Positions 43,701 through 57,364 of a DNA stretch of 64,000 bases are shown one piece after another. The stretch covers positions 543,152-607,151 of the forward strand of contig NW_025946074.1 in NCBI RefSeq assembly GCF_000764305.2. The letters run 5' to 3'. How positions within the stretch are numbered: the stretch's first letter is position 1; each line of letters opens with the position of its first letter. Origin of the DNA: Hyalella azteca (taxonomy: Eukaryota > Arthropoda > Malacostraca > Amphipoda > Hyalellidae). Below the pieces are notes generated by a model. The model was not told the DNA's origin and searched no databases. It was given only the letters and a program-made list of their open reading frames with translations. The position numbers and the translations under genes are program-made.

Positions 43701-45663
43701 TATATTAAACCTAAATAGAAAGTCAGTCAGGAACTAAAATTTAATATCCATGACCAATTTGTCAACTTTAAATAAATATAATTTCAAGACATAAATTTGG
43801 CGAGGCCTCTTCATTAATTTACTGCCGCGCAAAAGTTATAGATCAGTAATGTTTAATGGACAAAATACAAGTTTGTCCCATACTAATGTCCGCTGGACAC
43901 GAACGACCCTACAATCAATATGGCTGGCTGTCATAATCAACGACATGGCTTATGCCGCGATCAGCTCAGGAAAAAGACCAGCCACGAACACAATTGTCCT
44001 GAATTGTCAACAAAATTAGGGTGAAGAATGAATAAAATACGAGAAAAGCTTTCTTAAATATGTTATCGATAAGGAACAAAATATGCACTGGAAAAAAAAA
44101 TAAAATTCAGAATAGCGGACGAAGGATCTGGGATTTGTAAGAAAATTTTTAGCAAGCCGACCGCGAAACTTACAATTGCAAATAATTAAAACACAATTTA
44201 TATAAATAGAAAAAATATTAAAGTAGAATTGCAATCGTGATCACCGAGCTGAGAAGCCAACCGTATTAAAATAGAAAAAATAATAAACATCGTTGGATTT
44301 TCCAACATTTTTTCGATATGTATATATTTGTCAGGTATTTTCAAAGATTTAACCTCAAACATCAGTCATCAACCCATTAGATGTTTTTATAAGTATTGTC
44401 AATCACATAATCTGAGATCATAATCTAATTCCAAATGTCATTTATCAAATAAAACAAATTTTAAATGTTTGCATAGACGAGGAAACAAAAAATCAAGCAT
44501 GCAATTCAGCGGAGGTTTTTATCCTGTCTATGGGGAAAAAAGGATCTCTGTGCCAAAGGAAACCTAGGAAGTCTCTGCAATCTCGTCCAGCTTCAAGACT
44601 CTTTTTAATTATACGGTAATCGAAGCACATCTTTACGTTTGGAGATTTTTGTCATAAAGTATGAAGCGTTTGCCACTGAAATCTGCATTTTTCTTGTGGT
44701 GTAACTTTTTTATCGCGTATGAATAGCATAATCAGAAGGTTTCGCATCGCCGTACCTACCTTCAATGAGGGACGAACAATGGAGCCTATGGAGCAAACCA
44801 CCTTTGTTGAATCAGAGTCTTTTGTGTGGCCGTTAATTCAGACCCCACTGACAACCTCCCTTATTGCGGCAGCAGAAACAAATTATGTTCACGAGCCATT
44901 AAACTGCTCACAAATTTCATCGGAATTTCGGCGTACACAACTATTACGGTGTCAATAATCGTTATGAATCAAAGAATGCTATCGATAAAAAATTCGCGTG
45001 AAGAATTGCAGATTATAGTTCAAAATTAAAATTAACTTTTTATTTAGAGCATTAAGTAGCATAATTTATTTCTTATATTGAACGAATAAGCAATTTATAT
45101 AAGTTTCTGATGCTTTGTTAAAGGCCAAATTAAATACACTCATGCCATACGATTATTAGAAAATATAAGCAGCAAACTTTACTTGCTCTTCGTCAAAATT
45201 CTAGAACAATTTCCTATTGCTCTAGCATTCCTCCTTTCAAAGTCACATGAAATAATTTCAGATGCAGGTGCACTGATTTCTGATACCGCCAGCATGATTA
45301 TAAAATGGGCACACTTGCTGCAATCCATTGATTCCTCTACTTTTCGGAAACCAATTCTTCGAATCAAATATGAAAATATATTATTCGAAGAATCTCGGGG
45401 GAAAAACCGGGGAATTGTTTTATTAAAGTGACCCGCCGTTTTACTTCTGATCTTCTTTGCTAAAGTTCCTTGAAATTTTTGGCTGCAATATCTAGAGCTT
45501 TCAGCGATTTAGACACGACAAACTTTAAATGAAAAATCGAACTGCCTTGAGGATGTCAGCAGGTTTGTGCTCTGCTGCAAGAAACTTTCGTTGCCTGTTG
45601 CCCGGAGCAGCTAACCTGTTCCAGTGCAAGGATTATAATCAATTATTACAACACTTCTCTTTA
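40761..45663. other. AT-rich region, no gene supported
   Basis: A CACATACACACACATATATA microsatellite lies at 40843-40865. At 42200-42300 TATATTCGCTGTACGCGAATA and related words form short inverted repeats. Open frames on the - strand at 42494-42921 have acceptor-like TCCATCACTTTCAG but no recognisable product. Confidence 0.4.
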
Positions 45664-45716
45664 ACTTCACTTCTTGTTTGTTTGTTTGTTTGTTTGTCTG
45701 TCTGTCTGTCTGTCTG
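45664..45716 (+). repeat. GTTT/GTCT microsatellite
   Basis: About six GTTT units pass directly into about six GTCT units. It borders the duplicated segment that follows, as a similar GTCC/GTCT tract does at 21640. Confidence 0.9.
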
Positions 45717-45717
45717 C

Positions 45718-46010
45718 TAAAAATCTTGTAATCGAAATTTAATACACTTCTACTTATCCTATCGATCTGAAATTTTGCCCACTTGTATAAAGTTGGAGAC
45801 AATGCATGAATCAAATGTCAAAATAAATTATTTTGGAAATACAATTTTTTTTCAATAGTAAAAAATAAAAAAAATAATTTTTTCAACTACAAATCTTATA
45901 ACTGATATTTGACACGTTTCTACCTGTCTAATTGATCTGAAATTTTGCACACTTGTGTGAAGTCAGAGGCAATGCACGAATCAATAAACAGAATAAATAA
46001 TTTGAAAAAT
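45718..46010 (+). repeat. Two diverged tandem copies of a ~125-bp segment
   Basis: AAATCTTGTAATCGAAATTT at 45721 and AAATCTTATAACTGATATTT at 45891 start similar segments 170 bp apart. Both share ATCTGAAATTTTGC, CACTTGT and GGCAATGCA-like words. The pair looks like a dispersed element with internal duplication. An AT run follows at 46011-46027. Confidence 0.8.
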
Positions 46011-46245
46011 ATATATATATATATATTAAAAAAAATATATATTAAAAAAATTGAAAAGGTAATTTTTTTAATTTTCGAAAATTAGATGAGGAATTCATTG
46101 TACATCTGTAAGATTGTAGATACTGGATTCTTTGGAAGTGTTGTCTTTAAAAAGTAGTTTTTAAACGTATATTATTTTACTCTTTAACTCCGTGAAAGGA
46201 TTATAATCAATATTTTACTCTTTAACGTTAATTTAACGTTAATTT

Positions 46246-46450
46246 ACAGTGGCTGAAAGTATAGACTGCATTGGTGAATTGCGAAAATTTTAATCAATTA
46301 TTTTAATTTTTACAGTCTGATTTATTTACCGTGGCTGAAAGTATAGACTGCATTGGTGAATTGTGAAAAATGTATTCAATTATTTTAATTTTTTACAGTC
46401 TGGTTTATTTAAAGTAGCTGAAAGTAAAGACTGCATTTGCGAATTGAGTA
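46246..46450 (+). repeat. ~82-bp tandem repeat, ~2.5 copies
   Basis: GGCTGAAAGTATAGACTGCA, TTGGTGAATTG and TTTTACAGTCTG recur at about 46250, 46332 and 46413. Confidence 0.85.
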
Positions 46451-47514
46451 AAGTATTTAATATTTGAGAATGAATAGTTACAACTTATGTTTTAGATTAG
46501 TGAGATTTTGGTGTGATTAAATAGCAATAAAATGTATGGATAATTTTCAAGCATGAATTGTTATGGTCTGCGAGTTTTATGTATACTATTCATATTTCGA
46601 TCTTACTTTAACCACGACATATCTCAAAATAATCTTGCTTTTGCAAAATAAACAAAGATTTAAGTGCTACGACAGCGGATCCTAATTTCGTGAAATATTT
46701 TATTTTGAAAGTAGTTCATAATTCTTAGAAATAAACAGTGAAATATTGAAACTTTCAGCTTCTAAAATACCTTCTGCGTATTCACACAATTTAAATTTTT
46801 TGCTGTGCATTCAAACAGAATAATAAACTTCGGTCTCTCGATCTCAATTTTCCGGCACGTAAGCTTTCCGTTCAAAATTCCTGTTCAGTTTTGACAGATT
46901 GGAGCAGACGCGTTCGCTAAAATAAACACTGAACTCATTAAGGAGTTCAAAACAATATTCGAGGAGAGCTTGCTTTTGAGTAAATTCTTGCTTCCATGAA
47001 AAAGTTCGTTGAACTTTTAAAGGCGAACTCGACTTAGTCAAATGGCAAGTCGCAGAGAATGGCAAGTGGCTTCGAATGATTAGTCTTGCAAAAAGTTTGA
47101 GCACATGTTCGAGATTTTACTGAACACTCGAATGCGCATTGGAGAAAGTTGAATTTAAATAAATCATTAGAGAAGTTATGAGGAATAAACGAGTCGCGAA
47201 AACCAAGTGGGAATTCTCCTATATAAAACTTTATATCACTGCAATGCTAGTTATTACAATTTACTGAATTGTAATAACTGGCATTCAACGTGGCAAGTGT
47301 ACAATATATTCGTTCATATTACTGCAGAATGAATTAACTGTCACTGAAGCCCAAGAATCATGCCGTTTCATTAAGAACTCTTTAAGAATTAACGAGACAT
47401 TTAGTTTAAACATACATGGCTAAAAATTACTGTTGTTCTGAAATATTTTATAGAATTATTTTAGGTATAAATCCTATGAAATTCTAGCGAAGATATTTTG
47501 CACGACACCAATCC
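46451..47514. other. AT-rich region, nothing seen
   Basis: No open frame with recognisable content. ATAACTAGCATTGCAGTGAT-like words near 47240-47290 form a weak inverted repeat (TAGTTATTACAATTTACTGA and its rough complement). Confidence 0.4.
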
Positions 47515-47695
47515 ATTTTAATTTGAACATACTAATCATTCAATTTTCACATGTCAATCATTTAATTTGCACATGCCAATCTATTCATTTTTACCTGATA
47601 ATCATTTATTTTCACATGTCAATCATTTAATTTGCACATGCCAGTCTTTTCATTTTCACATGCCAATTTTTTAATTTTCATATGCCATTTTACCA
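47515..47695 (+). repeat. ~22-bp degenerate minisatellite, ~8 copies
   Basis: TTTTCACATGCCAATCATTT-like units recur with CACATGTCAATC and CACATGCCAGTC variants. Confidence 0.8.
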
Positions 47696-50464
47696 GCTTT
47701 CCAACAATCACCTTTTAAAGATACCAATACCCTGCACACCTTGTCCGAGAATGCCGGCTAAAATGCCTGTTATTCTTGTCTTTTCAGATTATAATAAGCC
47801 AGAAATGCTAGTTTCGCTTTTACGACTGCCATAAAACGGTATAGAATTCTTTATTTACGATGGAAGCCCTTTAATTAGATGGTGCTAAAAAGGGCTACAA
47901 ATTTGAGAACATAGGACAAAGTTCGCTTGGTTTCGTCAACACTATGTTGCATTTGTCTATACTCAGACAAATGAAATAAAGACATTCTTTACTCGCAGGC
48001 TGCAAGAAATATATTCAAATCATTATGATATCGCATTTTTCTTCGAGATCCAAATTAGCCGGCAAATTTATTTCCAAGATTTACCGCCCGAAAACATGGA
48101 ATTTCAAATTTATTCTTCATCCATTTATTAGACTTATGAAGAACTATGAACTGTGAAAACAATTTCCGGCTAATAACAGTTACAGTTCAGAAGTTATATT
48201 GTATAATTTCATGTTCTATATATGTCATAATTGTGAGTGCTCATGACATGACAAAGTTACTATAAAATGTCATATAAATAGTTGACTTAATTCATTAGAA
48301 CACTAATGTATACTACGCACAACACATGAAATCAAGATCAAATAACAACGTTGGTTAAAATTCAAATAAATCACGTCTAAATCACAAGGTTTTAGCTCCA
48401 TAAAACTGTACACTACACTTAACTCTCTTTTGATGCTCAGGAAGCACTAGTTGAACATGTCCAATTCATATACAGTTTCACTCTCCTGGTATAAAAAAGA
48501 GTAATGAATAAATGAAAGCATTCTCCTGCACGAGCAGCGAGGAGCTCAAGTTTTACAGCTGAGCTCTATAAACTCGCCAGTAATGAGTGGCAATCAAGTC
48601 TCATAACTCAAGGTTTGATTTAATCCACATTCCTGTTGGAGCTTTTCTCTTGCTTATATTTTTGATGGCTAAGCAAATCACTATAGGCTGGAGATTGATT
48701 GCTGATTGGCCGGCTCGCTCGGCATGCGCACTATTGAAACTTTAGCGTGAATTACGGCGGTAAGTCGATGGTAAAGAGAAAATATGCCTCGCATTGTCCC
48801 ATTATTTTTCTTAAAATTGTGATTCGCTGGAGTCCGAGGCCCAGTAACGCATCGTCCAACAATCGGGGATTTCATGGCCATATTGGAATTGAATATTTGA
48901 TTTGAATATTTGAAGAACCACTTTTCTACACAGATATGAAAGTTGATCAAATACGTAACTTTAAAAAGGTCTCACATGCAGGTTTAACATTACAATGATT
49001 ACAATTTGAAAATGCTTATGCCTTTCATTATTTTTTTGGCGTCATAAATTACATGGATTTTCTGGAAGCTGTGATAAAAAGATCGTAGACCGAATTAAAA
49101 ATTTTAAGCATTAATGTTTAGGATTCATATAATGATAATATTCTCGATATATCAAACATTTGAAGTTAAAAATGTTAGATGTTACTATAACAACGGATGG
49201 TACCTACTGAATTAAAATTAAGGCTGATATAAGTAAGCCATGAATTTTTCGTTTAAAATTTACCACTGCTTGGAATGCAACAATGACCGTTAATTGTGAT
49301 ATTTCTTGTGCGTGACCGACACTAGTTATTTGAACACATGTATAACTTCACAAAAATAGCAAATTTTGATCGCAAATTTTGCACAAATAGTTATATTGAC
49401 ACAAAAAATATAATATAATAAAAAATTAAGACCGATTCCAAGTCATTGAATCCATTCCAAGTCATCCGCCAGTTGTCCGGTTCATCGTAGGCAAGATGTA
49501 AAATAAATCATTCCAAAGCATCAAGAGCCAACTAAAAAACATGAAAAATGCGCAAATGATCGCAAAAGTAAAGAATATCGCTCAGTGACGTCTCTTATGA
49601 AAATGAAAGCCTCTTTAAAGTTTAGTTATGAGTCGTTCGCTTTCGGTTGAATTTCATGACAATCATTTGAGCCTGAACGGGTTTAGCCACTTTTTGAATT
49701 TAATTAAAAGCGAGTTACACGGAGTCTAATTAGCTGATCAACTGGCGTATCAGGAATAGTTTTCTAAAAAGGCACTTTAAGCGGCCAATATCCGGCCGAT
49801 GAAAGGTTGCCGAAAAGAATTTTTAATTTTCATTTAAACCCTCCAAAAAATGATTCACAAATTGAGGTAGATAACCAAGCTAATTGTTTGGATGGCATTT
49901 CGATACTCCCCATGTGACGTCGAAACAACATCGATAAAACGCTATTTCAACGAAATTTACTCTTCAACGTCATTTGCCTGCTGAATCATCGTCTTGAAAC
50001 GTGAGCCAAATATGGCACACGTAAATCAGGGTCTGAGTGCCGCTGATGTACATACGATGCCCAACTCATAGCAGAACCTTCGTCACGCGAGCTTCAGATA
50101 TTGCATGCCACTATACATTTGCAGAAGAAATTGCACAATAAAGAACACTTAAGGAAGACTATATCGAGTAAGATACTTGCGTGAACTAACCTCATTCCCG
50201 TGCGCGGCTTACACCTCTTCGCTTCGTACAACGGAATAAATCATGACTCTGAAACTAGAGTCGCCTGCAGGCCCAGCCTATTAAAGATCGTTAAATTAAT
50301 CGACGAATCATTTTTTAAGTATTTTAGTTTTAAGGCAATGAGCTTTTACTGTGGGACTTCATACCAATGAAAATAACACGACTCAGTTATATTACAACTA
50401 GACTGAATCTTGATGGCTAGTTGAACACGGAATCACTAATCTCAAGGCGTTCCTAAAATAAGTA
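47696..50464. other. AT-rich region, no gene supported
   Basis: An open frame at 48681-48950 (-) is unrecognised. Nothing else was seen. Confidence 0.4.
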
Positions 50465-50700
50465 ACATCAATACATCACGGTCATCAATTCTTCACTAAC
50501 ATCAATACATCACCAGCATCGCTGCATCAGTAAAATTAGGAACGCCACTAACATCATTTCATCACGAACATCACTACGAAACTAACATCATCACAAAACT
50601 AGATCACTATATAATTACGATATCATTATCATTACTACATCGCATCATCACTACATTACCTGCATCGCAACCATGGATCACTACATCACTTCTTTGGTAA
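50465..50700 (+). repeat. Degenerate ATCAC/ACATCA repeat
   Basis: ACATCAATACATCACCAGCA and CATCACTACATCAC-like words recur irregularly. The unit length is unclear, about 12-15 bp. Confidence 0.6.
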
Positions 50701-53700
50701 GCAAGGAAAGAACATGTATTTTCTGAACTATGCATTAAATATGCAAAAAAGAAAACCCTTTACCAACACTTGTATTTCAACTACTACTATATAATGTAAC
50801 AATTTCCAGTGAAACAACCTAATGCGGGCTGGCGATACGAATGAAAGATCGTCAATTTAATTATCGTCAATTTAAATTTCGTCGATTTAAGTCAATTTTT
50901 TTGCAATGCCGGCGTCTGAATCGGATTCTAAGGGTGGGGGCTTTGCAGCCCTGCATGGCATTTAACCCACCTCGCCTGAATCAATTTGTGACTCTAATAG
51001 CAGAGCGAGTGTTGCAATTACCCAGACTCTGGCGCTTTTTTGCGTGCTGCGACACCCAAATGAATGTCAATCACTCTGTCTCCCTGACACCCGCCTATTA
51101 CCCAAAGACATACATTGAACTTAGGCAAAGAGAAAATGAACTCTTGCATGCACTATGCCGTGCAATGTACGATATAGACTAGAGGTATAGTTTACAAATT
51201 CAATGTTTTAATTATAAATTCAGGAGAAAAAGAAACTTCACACGCGGGTCATGAAATGGCTTAGCCACATTTTCTCTGTTCCATGCTAGAAGAATTGTTA
51301 GTTTGCAAATGCACAGGTCGGCTCTAGCAAAGTTCCTAGCGCATTCTAGGAATTGAATCGTTGTTGTTTGCAATCATTATGCACATAACCATGCACAGCT
51401 AAAGTAACTGCATATTTCAGATACAATTATGTCGAGAATTGAAAGGGTAAAATTTGTAACAAAGTTTTTTTAGATACGAATACACAATTTCTGTCTACAT
51501 GCTCTTAAATGATAGGCTTGAAGCGCTTGAAAACTTGAAATTTTGATGATTGCTAATTAACGTTAATTTTAACTGGCTCAAGAAATCTTTACCTCTGGTA
51601 TGCGATGCATCTTAAAGAAGCGTCGACAAATCTATAAAAATAATAAATTCATGAGACCGCTGCAGTACATTGAGCTTCGTCACGCCATGCCTCCATCTGT
51701 CCATGAATGACTGACTTGCTACCGTCGCTCCTGGTCATTAGAACCATTCAAACCATTAGCTCAGGTGATGAATGCGCCTAGTAACTACCATGAATGCATC
51801 CTATACTGATCCAGCCTTCACGTGGCTCCAGCACGCCTGTACCTAGCAGCTACCATGACCGTTTCCAACAATAATCCAGTATCAACGATCACCGCTATCT
51901 GCCCTTTTTTGGCAGGAAAACGTCAAATAATGAAGAACATATACATAAAAATAAGTAAAAAGCATTCTAATGCGATGTTTGTGATCACAAGCCACTGTTT
52001 AGAATTTATAAAGAGTTAAGGCAGCCAACAAGAAGCAGCGTGTCACTATCATCAACGCATAGTGAAGAGCATCAACAGAAAACTTTCCAAACTATATCAG
52101 AAATGTGGATGCATCAACAAACAATTACATTCATTAACGCATCAATATAAACGATTGGTTAATTGCTGCATTGATAAACTATTGTATACATTGGCGCCTC
52201 AATATATTATTTCCTTTTATGCATCAGTAAAATATCATTTCCATCGATGCAGTAGCTAATAAAAAAATTGCATCAATATTATAATGAACGAATAAAGCAT
52301 TTTTGTTCAATATATGCATTAAAAAAACCAATGCATACCTTGATATATTATTAAATTATTGGATCCAACGGTCGTCAGTAAATTATTGTAATCATTGATG
52401 TATATATAAACTATGATTTATATTGATGCATCAATAAACTATTTTATACATTATTGCATTAATCATGCCGTAGATATTTACTTCAGACTCCTTGGGCAAA
52501 TAATATTACTGTAAAATCTTTTCTTACTTACGATTTTGCAAGAGTTACCGAATTATTCTAATAATTTCCATCCATTTAGGAGCCATCGCTGGAAATTGTT
52601 AAAAGTCTTAGAGCCGCAAGCGAATCCTTTACGAAACTCGCAAAATATGGAACAGGAGAGAACATAAATCACCGTCCGCACTCAAGCATTCCGTAAAATT
52701 TATGTTATTTTGTGATCAAACTTAGGCCTGAAATCGAAGGGAATACTTTTCCGCAAAGTCACTTGATGAAGAGGCCCATTAATCCCCCCCGAGTCTCAGG
52801 AGGAGCAAATAAGTCCAAAGTCACAGAAAATAATGGAAAAGCAGAATATATTTTGGCCGATCTATCCCAAGGCAATTCATAAGAAAGGGAACAATACTAA
52901 TTTCTAGAGAGCGAGCGATTAAAATTCCGGGTCATCCGGACTGAGCTTGAGTTATTCGTGCGCTTGAATTTAAGTTTCCAGAAGCCATTTTTCTATCAAG
53001 ACTATAATAGATGCCCAAGACGAACTTTTCTTTAGATACAGTAAGAGTTAGAGCCTAAATTTATCGCAGGGATGGCCGACCATTGGACTATTGTATGGCC
53101 TACGGTAATCGCGTGATAATTTCTAACACGCTAAAAGAAAGGAAAACCATTAAAAGAAAACAAATTCAAAATAAATCATTTTGGGGAAATTTGGGATGGG
53201 GTGCTAAGTGACAGCAGGATTTCTACGGAGTTCTTTGGTAGCTTCTCTTTGCTACGGAACCAAACGCACTGCTTGCCTGTCTTGCAAGGGTGAAATTTCT
53301 GAAATAATCAATTGCGTATTAAAACCAATAATTTTTAAAGAATTAATCGAAATTAATGGGACTCGGATGTTGATGCAGTAAACTATTTGTGGGTAAATGC
53401 AAGTTTCGAGCAAAAAATATCTGCTGGCAAATGAGGATATTTAGCAGGAAAGAATACGTAATTAAATGTATAACAAATCTTTCAAGCGACGTATTACTAG
53501 AAAGGATTGGAAATCACAGAACTTCTGTCTGCTTCTGAACGCTTTCGTTATAGATAAATCTATTAATTAGTGTTCATGTTACATCATCGAACTCGGTGAA
53601 CAATAATTTGTTCTCTCGAGCTCTAAAACTTCCGTTCGTAACTTCGAAAATATTTAGCTCGGAAAAAATGTTCTAATCCAAAAAAATATGTAAACAATGT

Positions 53701-54102
53701 ATTCCGCGGATATTCGAGGGAATAACTTTGTTTTACTAATTTCACAAACTCTGCGAGGAAATTTTCCTTCAGCTTTCAGAACTATCAGCCTCTATCAATT
53801 GGGGGCAGATAGAAAGCTTGTATATGCGTTGAATAAAAGCACGAAGCAAAGGTCACGATTTAAGCGATCGCTTTAACGAAGACAAAAGCTGTCATCAAAG
53901 CATCAATAACAAACAAAACATCGTCAATGAATCTCATGTACACATGGCAACTTTAAATCCCAAAAACGTTTTCTCCGTGACTAAAGCATTGACCAACAAC
54001 AAAATAGTGTAATTTTCTCCGCGACGAGGTACAAATGAGAGTTCGTTCGATGTTGTCGGGTCATTTGATACGCATTTACGGCGGTCGATTCTTTTACGGA
54101 GT
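50701..54102. other. AT-rich region, no gene supported
   Basis: An open frame of 113 codons at 50841-51182 (+) has no recognisable domain. Around 52050-52470 GCATCAATAAACTATT-like words recur loosely, suggesting a decayed minisatellite. Confidence 0.4.
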
Positions 54103-54278
54103 TCACCTCAAGTCTTCACTGAGACCTCAAGTCCTTACTGAGACCTCAAGTCTTTACTGAGACCTCAAGTCAACCTCAAGTCTTCACTGAGACCTCAAGT
54201 CTTTACTTAGACCTCAAGTCTTTACTTAGACCTTAAGTCTTTACTGAGACCTCAAGTCTTCACTGAGGTCTCACTTAG
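54103..54278 (+). repeat. 19-bp minisatellite, ~9 copies
   Basis: The unit is CCTCAAGTCTTTACTGAGA. One truncated copy (CCTCAAGTCAA) lies in the middle. Confidence 0.92.
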
Positions 54279-54749
54279 GTCCGGAAAAGAGTGCGTATTA
54301 GTATTACGTACTCTTTCTGCTTGTGCTATGGATAGAAAAGTGTGTCATTATGTGGACAATATGCCGCATTTATCGCCTTGAGTGATCACGTGTTGAACAG
54401 CCCTGCAGTAAGAGTTGCTGTCGTCTCTCCTATAGTTGCAAGATACTGGCAAAAATATTATCATCTTTGCAACGGTTATCTGCTCAACACGATGTATAAC
54501 TTGGCGATAAAAAATAATGCTGTTCGCCGCAGCGGAGCTTTTGCCACAACCATTTTATGTAATTAGAATGTTTTCTTTGATGCCGAACAGAGAGAGCGAT
54601 CAGATCTGAAGTTTATGCTCTACAAAGGACCCAAGTTGCCTCGTTTTTCGTGGCAAGAATTTAATTTAGCTGACATTTTTATCGTAATTGAAATTCTAGA
54701 AATATTTCCGTATCGGGAGGTGGTGCAGGCGCAAAAATTTAGCGAATTA

Positions 54750-54860
54750 TCAGGGGACAAAAGGCGCAGTATCAGGGGACGTGTGACGCAGTATCAGGGG
54801 ACAAGAGGCGTAGTATCAGGGGACAAGAGGCGCAGTATCAGGGGACGTATGACGCAGTCG
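54750..54860 (+). repeat. 22-bp minisatellite, 5 copies
   Basis: TATCAGGGGACAAGAGGCGC plus AG alternates with a GACGTGTGACGCAG variant. It extends a chance open frame at 54615-54878. Confidence 0.9.
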
Positions 54861-55239
54861 ATTCGTATGACATTGTGATATTCTTTACCAATTAAATCTT
54901 ATTTACAGTAAAACAAATCCTCCTTACGGACAATTCCTATTCACGGACAATTTTTTTATTAACTGGTAATAAATACAGATCAGGTCTAGGCTCAGAAACT
55001 ACGACTGAGTGAACATTATTCTATACTCTTGCTCTTGCTTTCATTTTGATTGACTGAAGCTAGTTTTTCTGAAAAAAAAACTTCGTCTTGATCCACTTTT
55101 TTGGAAAAAAACTTTAGTCTTCATCCACAATTTGCCTTTTTAATTGCTACGTATAGCCTTTCGTTGCATTAAAAAATTGTTTACTTAAATTGGCATCGTT
55201 AGCTTTTTCTTACATTAATTCATGCAGTGACATAACATA

Positions 55240-56941
55240 CAGTTACGAGCATATTTATTGGCAACACGCTTTAAAATATTTAATTTGAGAAATATAATAA
55301 TTTGAAGCATTTATTGCAATTTCTGCAATTATTTTCAGTTGAATTGATCAAAGAACATCTAATTACTGTGCATAACGGATAGTAAAACGTTAGATCTTTG
55401 TTGTATTTATATTTATTAGAAAAACACCAAAAGCAAAAGTAATGGCAACATTTTGAAAAAAAAAACACATAAATTGTTGGCAACTCTAAATTAATACTTT
55501 GTGTGACCTCCCTTAATTAATTGGCAGCAATGATAGCAGACAGACGTTTCTTGTATGTTTCTACGAGGTGTTGGCATGCTTTAGTAGGAATCTTGCGCCA
55601 CTCTTCCATGGTAAAAGTCTTCAATATCTTCGATGTTGCTGAGTCTTCTTTTATGAACACGCCTCTTGAGTTCCCTCCATAAATTTTTAATTGGATTTAA
55701 ATCTGGGCTTTGAGAAGGCCATTCCAACACTCCCAATTTCTGTGTAGCAAAATATTTCTGTGTTGATTTGCTTGTGTGTTTAGGTCGTTATCCTGTTGAA
55801 AGACAAATGCCCGTCCAAGATGCAGTTTTCTTGCCGATTGCTTAACATTATCAGTTAAAATGTGTTGATATCCGTCAGAATTCATGATGCCCTCTATCAC
55901 AGAAGTATTCCCAGTACCTGCAGCAGCAAATCATCCCCACAACATGATGAACCCACCAGCATGCTTCACAGTAGGTAGAGTGTTCTTTTCCAGCAGAGCT
56001 TCACCAGATTTCCTCCATACAAAGCGGTTGTTATTCACACCAAAAAGTTCAAGCTTTGTCTCGTCCGATCACAATATATTATTGAGCTCTGCTTGAGTAG
56101 CATCGATGTGCTTCCTGGCGAACTCCAAACGCTTCTCCTTGTGAATTGGCTTCAACAGTGGCTTCATCCTTGGTACACGCCCGTGAAGGCCCTCACGGTC
56201 CAGGTAGCGTCGCACTGTTGACACATCCACAGTTTTTCCAGTACTAGCCTGATGTGATTGCAATTCCTTGGAAGTGATCTTCGGGTCTTTATATACTATT
56301 TTCATGCAGAAACGCACATCTCTTTCAATTAACTTTCGATTACGACCGGTTCGTGCTCGATTAGCAGTGGTCCCATCATTCCTGAACTTGACAATAATAT
56401 TCCTTACGGATGAAATTGGAACATTCAGAGTTGATGATTTTTTCGATATCCATTTCCTTTGTTGTGTAGTTCAACTACACACTTCCTTATGTCCTGTGAG
56501 TATTCAGAAGTCTTCGCCATAATTGAATTTAGGAAATTTTGGAGATGTGTTTATACGACTGCTTCCAACGACTAACTGAGCAAGCGCAAACTTGGCGTAT
56601 AGGTTTATAGTATAGGCACATAGTGTTTTGGAATGTATTGCAATGTTGTTAGAGTCATCCTCAGATCAACCTAGAATATTCTTGATCAACAATGATGAGT
56701 TAAATTGATTTTATGTAAAGGTTGCCAATAATTTTGCACGCGGAAAATAACAATCAATTTACAAAATAAGATATACCTGAAAATATTAAATGACTAATAT
56801 ATTTTTAAGGTACGAATTTAGTTTACACGATTACAGGCTGGCATTTTAATGCAAGCACACTAATACTTCATCAGTATCTTGAACATAGGTGCAATATTTG
56901 AATTTGGAGTTGAATGTTGCCAATAAAAATGCGCGTAACTG
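55240..56941 (-). mobile_element. Tc1-like transposon, full length, 1.7 kb
   Basis: The ends CAGTTACGAGCATATTTATT and the complement of the right end (CAGTTACGCGCATTTTTATT) match over about 26 bp, both running into GGCAAC. TA flanks both ends (55238-55239 and 56942-56943). Inner copies of TTGGCAAC lie near 55470 (left) and 56720 (right), an IR/DR-style arrangement. The transposase lies between them on the - strand. Confidence 0.92.
55517..56520 (-). pseudogene. Tc1-family transposase, inactivated
   Basis: On the - strand this ~1-kb region reads as a Tc1 transposase of normal length (about 335 residues). The N-terminal start MAKTSEYSQDIRK leads to helix-turn-helix segments (SVRNIIVKFRNDGT), RARTGRNRK, a middle block ending TQAELNNIL, then the catalytic D in SDETKLELFG, the second D in VFQQDND and the third acidic residue in [12 protein letters not shown]. 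This is the D-D34E pattern. It is broken by a frameshift near 56440, by TGA replacing the Trp expected before SDE and the one after LWG, and by another frameshift near 55730. It cannot make an active enzyme. Confidence 0.92.
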
Positions 56942-57059
56942 TATTTGTGAGTTATGTACAATTTGTTCCTATTAATCTACTCTCCAACGCACAGTCTTTT
57001 ATGATTCATTTCAATGCTCATCTTCGCTTTTAGAAAATAATAATCACGAAAATCGCTCC

Positions 57060-57225
57060 TCTGGAATAAATTACCGGATTACAAAAAAATTGCTGGATTA
57101 CTAAAAAATTGCCGGAGTACTGAAAAATTGCCAGATTACTCAAAAATTGCCAGAATACTCAAAAATTGTCGGATTACTCAAAAATTGCCGGATTACTAAA
57201 AAATTATCGGATTACTCAATTCACC
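57060..57225 (+). repeat. 19-bp minisatellite, ~8 copies
   Basis: The unit is CTCAAAAATTGCCGGATTA, with ACTAAAAAATTGC variants. Confidence 0.9.
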
Positions 57226-57364
57226 GTGAGGCGTTCTATCAAAATAGTTACGAGTTCGTAGCTCTCTCACTGACGGCTTTTCAAGCTCAACCTATCAATA
57301 ATAGAGTGTAAAACGGCCGCTCGATCTGCATAGGCATCAACGTGTCAAAGGCCAAAGCATGTAC

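Noticed and set aside
54903..54955. CAGTAAAACAAATCCTCCTTACGGACA-like word (shortened here to its start CAGTAAAAC), resembling a pogo/Tigger end
   Set aside because: No complementary end or transposase nearby; too short to call.
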